Shown here piece by piece: positions 54,570 through 64,000 of a DNA stretch of 64,000 bases. How positions within the stretch are numbered: the first letter of the stretch is position 1; each line of letters opens with the position of its first letter. The stretch is from Epiperipatus broadwayi (Eukaryota; Onychophora; Udeonychophora; Euonychophora; Peripatidae). The DNA lies in the NCBI GenBank assembly GCA_028023455.1, contig JAQFVV010006311.1:4056367-4120366 (forward strand), given 5' to 3'. The position numbers were made by a program, and so were the translations under genes. A model generated the notes under the pieces. That model was not told the origin of the DNA. It did not search any database and saw nothing but the letters and a program-made list of their open reading frames with translations.

Positions 54570-57500
54570 AACCTAGTGTTATTGACACTTGGTCTATTTA
54601 GCATCGTTTCCATAGGAAAACAATGCTATCTTTTTTTCTAGAAAATAAAGAAATAAAATAGTAATAATATTAAGTGATTAATAAAGTATTCTAGTTACTC
54701 ACTTTAACGTATTTTAAGCAAATAACTAATAAATTTAGTAATTTAATGTCATTTTGGAAAAGAGCATAAATAGTTTAATTAAAAATAATAACCATAAGAG
54801 CAATTTAATATAGTATAAAAGCATATTATAAATAGTAATTGATTGTAGATGGACAGGGGGGGGATAGATGAGTATCTTATCATAACAACATAGCTTCTGG
54901 TAATTTTATTTTTTAAATTATTTTAGACAATAATGTATACAGAAATATACACCACTAATAAACAGTGTCAATTACATGTATTTATTATTTTACATTATTT
55001 GTCAAATTACCTTGTAATCCATTTAAACCATACAGAACAAAATATAACTGTAATAAGTTTGTTTTTTTTTCCTTTCTTGTGTTTATGTATAATTAAATGA
55101 TTTTTTCTCTGTAAGAGGTCGCTAAAATAAAACAAGACCGCCAAAAAACTGGAGAAAAAGTTAGTCTGCTATTAGTCCAAGGAGGAGTCAGTACTGAAAT
55201 TCGGTAACAAATTTTTTTTATAATTTTTATTGCAGAAATAAATATCAGTCCATTAAATGTTTGATAATATCATGTTTGGCTAATCTTAATTGATAGGATA
55301 TTCTGCTTTTCTATGTCCATCGACCTATTATAAAGTTTTTATACTAAAAGATTATACTATCGTGTGCTAAAGTTTAAAATGACCGTATTGACTACAGTAA
55401 TCACTGAAAGCGTCATTATGTTTAAAGTAAATAATATAAATAATTTCCAGCAAATAAACAATTATTTATTAACTTTACCTTATTTGATAATTTTTTCTTG
55501 GTATAAAAGAAAAATTTATAATTTAAAAGACATATTATAAAAGCTAAGGAAAGTTAACTATAAAATTTCGCACTCTTTTTAACTGACATGGTCTGCATTT
55601 AAAAATAATGAAAGCTCTTCACATTAAAATATAATTTATTCAATGAAAATTATCTAGAAATAATATGAATGATAAAGGATATTTACTTATGCACCTGCAT
55701 AATTTTTAAAAGGAAAATATAAATTTTCTCAAGGCAAGTATTGAAAATTTTGTATGCATGCAGATTACGGAAATTCATTATTAAAGAAGACTTATAATTC
55801 CTAGAGTAGGAATAAAAATTACCAATATAAGTGACTTAATTATAACTTTATAATATAATATGTTATATTATACCTCAACTAGAGTCCTTAAAATTCTATC
55901 TACGTAAGTCAGCTGCAGTCTTTATAATTATAATATTTCCTAAAAGTCGCGCATTAGTTTATTCTTAAACCAGCTAGCTAAATAAAATGGTACGTATCGC
56001 CAATATTAAAAAGGAAAAGAATTGTATATATGTGATCGTCAAGCGTCAAAATATTCGTCATGTTAAGTTATGTATTGTCTTTCTTGGATCCCAAAATTAT
56101 ATAAGTTAATTCAAAGAAGAATTAATATCCAACGCTATTATGTTTTCTTTGCTTAATTATTAAATGCGCCAGAATAGAAGAAACTTTTATCAAAATGAAA
56201 TAATAAATGTGTTTCTTATTTCAAAAAAATTTTACTTCGTGAACTACGAAAGGATCAAATTCTTCATCTAAATAAATTGCCAACGGAAAAACATTTTTCT
56301 AGAAAGATAATAAACACTTGTTAAGTAATATTTTTTTATTTGAAAAAATTATGTATATTTTTTTTTATCAACAGGTTAAAAGATGTATATTCAAGTAGTA
56401 TTTAAATGACCTTGTAATCATAAAGGTATGTTTTCTTTTAATTATTCTAGGTTAAATTTATATTTGACATGGAAAATAATTTTATAAAATGTGTTTACTT
56501 ATGATAGGCAATTATGGGTATAAATTTATATGTTAAATACGTAAAAGTATAAAAGTTCAGATACTTAATAGATAAAATATCTAGTTAAAATTATCAGAAG
56601 TAATTAAAGAGAAGTGCTATACAGAATCTTATTTATTTAAAGTTTAAAACAAATTTATACTATGTTAATTGCGGAATTTATTCCCAATTATTTTTTTTAT
56701 TAACGCATTCACTTAATTTAGTTCAAAATACTATATAACCAATTACTTGTTGAATGTTTCTTTGGCAAAGGTGAAAATTATTATGTTTATTTTGTATTAT
56801 CCATTGATTACAGACGTTGATTTAAGTATACCCCGGAATATAAATTTTGTGCAATTAGTGTATTTGCTTGTCTTGCCCCGAATAGCATCAGTATATGATT
56901 AATATTCACATTAGTAACAATTGTATGTATTTATTTGTGGGATGGAAAATAATCTCCCCAAAAGCTTTATTTTCCATGAGGGGAATAAATAAATCTAGAA
57001 TTCGGGTATGGTTATAACCCCAAGCGATCGCTTCCCAGAGCCAGGACAATCAGCATTTATACCGTATTTAGTTCATTTCGTTCGTTAAAATCCCATGAGA
57101 GGATTATATTGGTGTGTGTTCCTATTATGCCCAGGTAAGAGGCAAGGACCCACCAAACTATTTTAAGATAGTCGTTAACTCTTCGTATCTACGGTATTAT
57201 TCCCTTTTCCTCATGAGAAATAGAGATAATTCCACCACGGAAGGTGTAGAATAATGTGTTTTATTTAAAAGTTATGGCAAGATAACGGGTATACTGGAGG
57301 TAAATTCTTCACGATCCATTTAGTAAAAATAGAGTGCTAGTATATATAATCAATGTCTGGACTGTGCGTCGGAATAGTGCGGGTAATCTACACATGAGTC
57401 AATGGAGAAAGCAAGTTTAAAATTGTGTGATTTATAAATTTTATTTGCCAAAGGAGGGTTCAAATACTAAGTTTAATTCAAGTTAATTATTAAGTAGCAC

Positions 57501-59518
57501 TCACAATATAACTTATACGGAGGAAACAGTGTGTATAACAACTTCAGTTGTTATTCAGGTAAACATTAAAATAATAAATGTAATTTCTGATAAATAACCC
57601 ATAAATTATAATAAGTTATTTAAATAAAAACTGTCATTTAGTTAAAGATACGATGATAATAATCGTTTGTACGCATTGCCTAGAATCCAATTATTTTTAT
57701 TTTAAAACAAATAGTCAGAATAAAGTTAAGCAGCCGTTCATATAAGATACACTAAACTGATAAGTTAGTGTATCGACAATAATATTTATTTTGTTATATT
57801 TTATCTAAATAAATGTACAGCAAAGATGAAGAAGTAGTTCAAATCCCAGTCTAAAAGCATAGACTAATTACTATTAGTTATTATTTTATTTTATCCATAT
57901 GGGATCAACTAAAGTGTATAATTTTGGTTTATTATGTTAATCCTAAGGGATTGTTTTTGTTAAATTGTAAGAATAAATTGGAATATTGTTAGAATTTAAT
58001 AATAAATATAGTCTTATTAAAAGCTGTTTTGAGTCATTTTCTTATGTGCTAAATAAAAGTGTATCTGCATAATACTTGCAATAATTTCTTGAGTCCAAAC
58101 ATTATTTATGAAATCTCAAATTAAATACACTAGATAGACAATTTTAAGCAGATCAGAATATTTCATTATATTTTTAATTTAATAAGAATTATTTATGGAA
58201 TTGAAACTTCAGACCAAAACATTTTATTTTATGGATGTGTAAAATCACTTTATTCCCAAACTAGTAGGTTTTAATTGCACATTGTTCCATACACATGTAA
58301 GTGAATTGCTAAGTATTAAAGCTTAGTTTAATTATTGTGTTGTCATGGGTGATGGAAGGACACAAAAGCACCCTTGTCTTTTCATCATTCCGACTGAGAT
58401 TCTGGATTATAAATTGGCAGTATTATTCAAAATTATGCGTTGTTCTTTAATAAGGTCATCATCTTGCTAAATATTATAATAGTTGATATGTGGATGAAGA
58501 CACCTGGAATTTAAATAAGTTAAACGTTTTCTATAGCCAACCAGAATGTCAGTTCTATTGGACAACACAATACTGCCGAGCATTTTGTTAAATATAACAG
58601 AGAACCCTGAGATTAGTGTCAGTATTATAAGTGCTCTTAAAAAAAGAGTTAATTCAGTATGATTAATATTACAAGTGTGGCATGGTTAAAGAGATGGAAA
58701 CTTTTAAATTGTATAATAATAAAATATTGAGATCATATTGACAAATTGCTGAATGTTTTATTGAGTCAGTAATATTAACAATGAAATAAAATCATCATCA
58801 TCATTGTCGAACAGTGCAAGTACTTATAGCTCAGAGAATGTATTTAGATAGAGAGAGAATGTTAGTTTATTCTAAATGGTTTTATTAAATCTATTTTATT
58901 AATGATAATTATTTTATTCGATCTCTGTCTGAGCTGCATATCTCTGTAGCCGAATTATATAACTAACCTAACTAAGAGTTTTCAAATATCATATTAGATA
59001 ATAGAGGGTTGGAGGCGTCCGTATTATATTTTATAATACCGCTCACTGATTTTACTAGGTTATAGGAATGGCCCGTACGTACGTCGTTCCTATCATTTAA
59101 TGGGTTAGAATATATATATGAGTGTTATTATATATATACAGTATATGTATTTTTTTCAACAGTTTTTTAGTGTTCGAATTATATATATATTATAAATTAA
59201 TATTTTTAACAGAGATGATTGTTTGAATATTTTAATATGTGGAAATATCTGTTATATTTTTATATAAGAAATGTTACCTTCAGATGTCAATAGACAGTAA
59301 TCAATGAAAATAGTCATCTGTAAATGCTTTCTTCATTCAAAAGTGCATCAGTTTTTAAATGCAATCTCACTTTTGAATACAGAAAGAGTTTACAGTTTAC
59401 CGTGATATTTCTTATATAAAAATATAATTGATATGTCCACGTATTAAAATATTTAAATACATATATACATAGTTTATTTACTACTCATTTATTTAAACAA
59501 ATAAAAAATCGTGCTTAC
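54567..59518. other. Rest of the aldehyde oxidase intron, nothing firmly assigned
   Basis: Apart from the weak exon candidate at 55118, the stretch is non-coding. Between about 56990 and 57330 CpG dinucleotides and mixed composition (AAGCGATCGCTTCCCAGAG, CATTTCGTTCG) stand out from the A+T-rich background, suggesting a younger insertion or functional element. A small hairpin with ATAGGAATGGC / GTCGTTCCTAT lies near 59063-59094. Confidence 0.4.
55118..55203 (+). CDS. Weak candidate exon inside the aldehyde oxidase intron, opposite strand
   Basis: An 86- or 88-bp segment has an AG after a T-rich tract (TTTTTTCTCTGTAAGAG) and ends at a GTAACA donor. One frame reads EVAKIKQDRQKTGEK then VSLLLVQGGVSTEI. 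The composition looks coding rather than A+T noise. No family is recognised and no neighbouring exon was found. It could be a fragment of an exonised or transposon-derived sequence. Only splice-site likeness and composition support it. Confidence 0.25.
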
Positions 59519-59773
59519 TTTAGACGAATATATTCCTTTATCAGCTGGGGAATCTTTTAAAAAGTGAATGTTTAATTTTATAGGGATGTCACCTGATGTG
59601 GGTACTCTGTAAGTACGAGCACTATTAGTAATTATTTCACCAGTTTCACTGATTTTCCAATCTTCTGTAGTCATCATTCCAATACCTTGCACAAAACCGC
59701 CTTCTACTTGGCCAATGTCTATAGCTGGATTAATACATTTTCCAACATCTATGACAATGTCAGTTTGAAGAAT
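59519..59773 (-). CDS. Aldehyde oxidase/xanthine dehydrogenase family, penultimate coding exon
   Basis: This 255-bp minus-strand exon encodes 85 residues of the C-terminal molybdopterin-binding domain. It starts ILQTDIVIDVGKCINP and contains AIDIGQVEGGFVQGIGMMT, the family's highly conserved signature, then YRVPTSGDIPIKLNIHFLKD and GIYSSK. The donor GTAAGC follows AAA directly; the acceptor is TTGAAG before ATT CTT. Both ends are phase 0, matching the next exon. An in-frame TTG upstream is intronic and is not a start. In human AOX1 the equivalent stretch is also directly followed by the glutamate-bearing segment. The preceding exon, which should end near the conserved LTG-E/DH-type motif, was not found in the remaining 4.2 kb to the right, so the gene continues outside the window. 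Confidence 0.9.
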
Positions 59774-60401
59774 CTTCAATTATTAAAAATAACTTCATTT
59801 CAAATTCAAATTTTTGCATAAATTTTCATTTAAAATTAAAACGAAATATTTTTAACAAGGTAAAATTCTGCATTTATATTAAAAAACCAATAAATTATTC
59901 TATATTTTATAATGTCGATGTAATTACTTTATAAAAAAAATGCAAAAATAATTTTTATACTAAAAATAATTCAAAAGTTCATTTTATATACTACTGTTAG
60001 CTGATGATCAACATTTGATATTAGTTGTAATTGCAGAAAGAGTTTAATTACAGGCACATGCTAACGATCAACAGCAATACAATCATATATAATTATTATT
60101 TCCAGCATAAATAAATTAAATTACAGAGAATGAAAATTATTAGACTCTGAAGAAGTTTTGCATTAAGATGATTTTGTTTTCTTATTGTTGTCTTATTTGT
60201 AAACAGCATAATATGCATTAACTATTAGCCTGATTATTATTTTTAATTTTACGTAACTTAAATTGACTACTTATAATATGTAACTTACTCTTACATGCCA
60301 CAAAATTCTTAACTCAAATATCATTTGCCTTTATTTGAGTGAAGGAAGCATTGTATATGTGATTACTAATTTTCTTTTTTATATTTACTTTTGTGACAGA
60401 T
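59774..60401 (-). other. Intron upstream of the penultimate exon
   Basis: A+T-rich, no exon recognised; it includes the T-containing acceptor region next to 59773. Confidence 0.5.
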
Positions 60402-60415
60402 AAAATATAAGACTT

Positions 60416-60513
60416 TTTTTTTTTATATGTCAAATGCGTTGACCGGGAAACGAATCCGGGCCAACTGCTTGGAGGGCAGCTATGCTAACCACTAGGCCAC
60501 CAACGCTTGACAA
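60416..60513 (-). mobile_element. tRNA-Gly-like SINE or retropseudogene
   Basis: The minus strand reads GCGTTGGTGGCCTAGTGGTT (5' acceptor arm and A-box), an anticodon stem-loop CTGC-CCTCCAA-GCAG implying a UCC (Gly) anticodon, and B-box GATTCGTTTCCCGG, ending TCAACGC, then TTTGACATAT and a poly-A (poly-T on the plus strand). A 14-bp target-site duplication, AAAATATAAGACTT, lies at 60402-60415 and 60514-60527. C at position 33 instead of U, plus the A tail and duplications, argue against a working tRNA gene. The GACA tail links it to the other SINEs in the window. Confidence 0.8.
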
Positions 60514-60527
60514 AAAATATAAGACTT

Positions 60528-61619
60528 ATTAGCGAAATTTAACAAACGATCGACACAGACTGCCATATATTGATGATTCTTCCATCTATTATTAGAAAAT
60601 GGTTTCAAGAGGAAAAGATTGCAAGAATTTGAAAACTTTATTAATTTCTCAACTTAGTGAAGCTAAAAAAAAGATGGAAAAACAATTGATTCAGAAAAGT
60701 GAATATATATAATATTACAGAATAACAAATTTTGAAACAGGAATGGAATGAGATTTTTATAAATAAAAACAATATTTTGTAGATTTTAAGTATATTAAAC
60801 AGAATAACAAATATCAATGAAAGGTACCAAATTCAAAAACTTCAAATTTTGATTAAAACTTAAAGATACTTTATATATCTGTAAAGAATATTTTTGTACA
60901 GATAAAATAACATTTTAAAATCATTGACTTACAAATGCTAAATTATTTGTAATAATTAATTCCTGAAATACATATCAGATAAGATATATTTAACATCTTA
61001 AAAACTATATACAAAGATAAAATAAATATTAATTTAATTCTTCCACCTATGGATTTTTCATAGCTGATTCTAACTTATCAGCCTCTATAATAATAAAAAT
61101 AGAATAAAACACGATAAATTATGTAATTCAGCAACTTTATGTGACAGTAATTAAAATTAATATAGAATTATCGCAAGATTTACAAAGTTATCTGCAGTCT
61201 AAATACTTATATGAAAAAGCATAGCAGTTCTAATATGTGACAGTAATTGCATCAGTCTAAATCTAATAATACAAAAAAATATGAATTTCACACAAAAATA
61301 AATTGGAAGTTTTCAATTCCCAATTGTTATTTTAAATACAGACAAAACAATCATTAAATTACAAACCGCTTAAAATATACACATATGGTACTGAATTGTC
61401 ATGATGAGAAAACAATCAATTTGTCTGATCTACTTTATTTTAAGTGGATAAAATTTTGTTTCAAAATGGAGATTGAAAGTAAATTTTTTTATTTTTCTCA
61501 AAATAGAGACTTAACACGTGATTGTGCAATAAAGGAGATTTTCATCAGAAATGTTAGGTAGTGAATGTATTTTTTTTTCAAATTCAAAAATAACATTTAT
61601 ATTACTACACTTTTTTTAT
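60528..61619. other. Non-coding stretch, nothing recognised
   Basis: A+T-rich; no aldehyde oxidase exon or repeat recognised. Confidence 0.4.
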
Positions 61620-62134
61620 TTTTCAAATGTAGTGGACTAATTTTTTAATATCATCCACTATGATTCACACGAAAATGGTCGGTAACTGGAACTTGTAATT
61701 CAGCAGTTTTATAGACTTTCTAACAGTCCAAATAAATTGTCATGGCTTCCATTAGAGTTTCTTCTCTTCTGGAAGAATTTGCCTGGCTTGGGTTTTTTTC
61801 TTTTTTGTGCAAAAATCTCTTGTTAATTTCAACAATTTTTTTAGGGTTTCCAATTTTACGTTTTCTCTGCTAAACCAAGTTCTGTTTTCCTTCATTCTAT
61901 GGATATTAATTTGCAAGCCCAGATGTAAATAAATTGGATTTCTGACAAAAATGAAATTGTGGAACCCTCCAACCATATTTCCTTATGAAATCTTATTTTC
62001 TTAATACATTCTGGAACATTACAACACCATTGGTGGTCTGAAGTGTGGATGTACTCAACCGCATTGATCTCAGTAGCAAGTAAACTACAAATGTTCATCA
62101 TTTTGTACTGTTTAAAAAACAAAAATTGTAACAT
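61620..62134 (-). pseudogene. Merlin-like (IS1595/ISXO2-type) transposase relic
   Basis: One minus-strand frame reads HQWCCNVPECIKKIRFHKEI, then WLEGSTISFLSEIQFIYIWA, matching the zinc-ribbon and W-C-x-C / S-x-FEGS-x-L / I-x-x-YxWA pattern of IS1595/Merlin transposase N-termini. A shifted frame continues LETLKKLLKLTRDFC, like the helix-turn-helix segment (TVxDWxxxxRexC), and a further piece FRVNHSG (about 61660) resembles the VNHS motif near the C-terminus. Frameshifts and missing catalytic parts make it a dead relic. Confidence 0.45.
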
Positions 62135-62503
62135 TAATCAGAAAATTGGAAAAAATAAATCAGCACTGAAGTAAAAAATACTTTGAGAAGAACTTGTTCT
62201 AATGAAATCTGGACAATAAATTTATCACATTATTGGACAAGATGGGATAAGATTGCAAGGTTTTTTTGATGGGATTGTAAGGTTAGACATTTATCATGAA
62301 AGTGAAAAGGCATACCATCTCTCCTATGGTACGGTACTGATATGTAAGTACCAGATTTTCTTATCTAAGCATTCCTATTGCTAATATTAATTGAAATACA
62401 ATTTGTCTAAGGAAATTTAATAACATATACACCTGTGTCTCTTTTTACGCGGACTTATTTAACATGATTTTGAAGTTACGCGATTCCTGTTTCACCGGAA
62501 GTC

Positions 62504-62585
62504 GTCGAACTCCGATAATGCGCTATTACTTTAAATAATAAATTTTGTGTATATTGAAAGTAATAGCACATTATTGGAATTCGAC
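62504..62585. repeat. Hairpin with 29-bp arms
   Basis: 62504-62532 and 62557-62585 are inverted copies (GTCGAACTCCGATAATGCGC versus its inverse), 26 of 29 matching. All three differences are C/T or G/A changes, consistent with CpG decay. The spacer is 24 nt. Confidence 0.7.
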
Positions 62586-64000
62586 TTTCATCTTAGTAAT
62601 TTCAATATTTTCAGTGCTTTATAATAGTAAGATTTTATGCAATAATGAAATTAAAATCATGATTTCCACATTTTATGTATACACACATTAAATTTTACAA
62701 GATTATAATGTAAATTTGTTCAAACATTGTGCATGTTAATTTTGCATTTTAAATCACATTCTGTTTTTGCTTTTTAAAAAAGAATGTAATCAATTATTAA
62801 TCATTTAGTGTCCACAAGTTTATTTTTAAAAGGTCAGTAATAGCAGTGGGCACAATTAAATTTGACAATTAAAAATTAAAATCTGATTTTTAATTGTAAT
62901 TAACAATTTAAAAATTACTTACAACGACTTGAAATTAATGTGATGTGAAATTTGATTTTTAAACAGAATTGAAAATTAAAGACAAAAATAAGAATTTAAT
63001 TTTTAGTTGTTAGTTTCATAAACAATTAATAAAATCATCATCTCAAAGATTAATTACTAATTACGTTGTCACCAGAAAACCATTGACACAACATGAGTGT
63101 GAAGTTGGTGCTAGTTGTTTGCAAACGAACATGTTTTTCGGCAAATAGCTATAATAATTAAAACGTGTATAAAAAATGTAAATTACTGTACTGTAAATTA
63201 TGCATAAAAATATATTATTTTGAATAAAATTAAATATTATAGTTAAAAAAAGTTTGTCTTGTATCAATTTTTTTCAAATTTGAAATTTTTTATTAGTCAT
63301 ATTTTATTTCCTTATTTTTTTTTTTTTTGCACGAATTTTAAAGTAATTTTACATTGGTGCTTTGCTTTTATGCAAATTTTGAAAAATCACAGACTGCATC
63401 CCCCCTTTTTCAATGTAAGTTACATCTATTTTTGCACAATTTCATTTGTGTGTGTTTTCTGAGGAACCTATCTATCGCGTAAAACAAGATCCAGGTGTAT
63501 TGGCATTTAAGAAACCGTAAAGTCTTAACACTGATTAATATCATCTATGATATTTGTTATTTTTATTAAATAAGTGTTTGTGTTCTGAATTGATAATTGA
63601 AACAAACACTTACTTTGATAACTGATGGGTGGCAATATTTTATTGAGAAGATTAACTAATGTAACTGTAAATTATTTGTTGAAACATTTATTTATCTAAT
63701 GTATTTCAAGAAAATTAGAATTTATATTCATAATTTAGATTTTATTTATAATTTTAGTGAATATTGCCAGTATTTTTTTTTTTTTGAGATTTGATAATCA
63801 AAAGCACCAACTTTTTTATCTTTAGATGTGTAATTAATGAAATTTAATGGGGGGGGGGTGCTTTTTTAATAATTAAATTGAAACGTCCTGTCTTGAACAT
63901 TATCGTTTAAATAGATAATTATGTGTTTATCATTTAGATATATTTTTGGAAAAAATTTTGGAAAAAAAAAAATCTTTTTATGTTTTAGCATGAAATTTAA
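62586..64000. other. Non-coding stretch to window edge
   Basis: Homopolymers (T near 63317, G ten long near 63849) and A+T-driven frames only. The expected earlier aldehyde oxidase exons were not recognised here. Confidence 0.4.

Larger units (their letters stand above)
38318..59518 (-). other. 21.2 kb aldehyde oxidase terminal intron
   Basis: The intron is defined by GTAAGC (59518-59513) and the CATCTAG acceptor (38324-38318). It is packed with mobile-element debris on both strands, described separately: a hammerhead-bearing tandem repeat, a LINE endonuclease/RT relic, a piggyBac relic, long direct repeats and foldback elements. A possible small exon on the opposite strand is listed at 55118-55203. 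Confidence 0.85.

Noticed and set aside
59774-59779. TTG upstream of the penultimate aldehyde oxidase exon as a start codon
   Set aside because: It lies in the intron before the AG acceptor; the exon is internal to a much larger protein.
60416-60513. Functional tRNA-Gly gene
   Set aside because: Target-site duplications, a poly-A tail and C33 indicate a retroposed copy.

Overview
The window is nuclear DNA of a multicellular animal: very A+T-rich (roughly three quarters by eye), dominated by decayed transposable elements and simple repeats, with short exons flanked by GT/AG splice sites separated by very long introns. No bacterial-type operons, rRNA, CRISPR or organelle genes are seen. tRNA-derived SINEs, RTE-like LINEs, a Penelope-like element and a hammerhead-ribozyme repeat point to an invertebrate (mollusc- or arthropod-like), but the species cannot be fixed from sequence alone.

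The only gene that can be named with confidence lies on the minus strand: the last two coding exons of an aldehyde oxidase / xanthine dehydrogenase family gene (59773-59519 and 38317-38144), joined in phase 0 across a 21.2 kb intron. They encode the last 142 residues of the molybdenum-cofactor domain, including the glutamate in GLGEVG. The upstream exons lie beyond the right edge or were not recognised. A 138-bp open segment with good splice sites (10104-10241, plus strand) is a probable exon of a second, unidentified gene; a weaker candidate is at 55118-55203.

Left third (1-20 kb): a 294-bp palindromic foldback element (1307-1600), a 100-bp TA microsatellite (4959-5059), a TIR-bearing repeat family, a ~145-bp tandem array (9055-9990), and at 12.6-15.75 kb two Penelope-like retroelement copies placed head to head as a large palindrome. 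Middle (20-38 kb): a long RTE-like LINE relic on the plus strand with a foldback element inserted in it, a second RTE-like relic on the minus strand, a hAT transposase fragment, AAT/AAC microsatellites and two SINEs. Right part (the aldehyde oxidase intron): a hammerhead-containing tandem repeat (retrozyme-like) with 14-bp target-site duplications, a LINE endonuclease/RT relic, a piggyBac transposase relic inside a 4.2 kb block that interrupts one copy of a ~1.9 kb direct repeat, foldback elements and an acidic/lysine-rich coding relic. To the right of the gene's exons are a tRNA-Gly-like SINE and a Merlin-like transposase relic.

The most interesting signal is a set of hammerhead ribozyme-like motifs. 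They occur in two direct monomers and one inverted monomer of a ~450-bp repeat at 39.2-40.7 kb, in a diverged relative at 7.5-7.8 kb, in an independent locus at 19.87-19.91 kb, and in degenerate form near the 3' end of both Penelope-like copies. Together they suggest a small circular-RNA retroelement (retrozyme) family living alongside the Penelope-like elements that could mobilise it.
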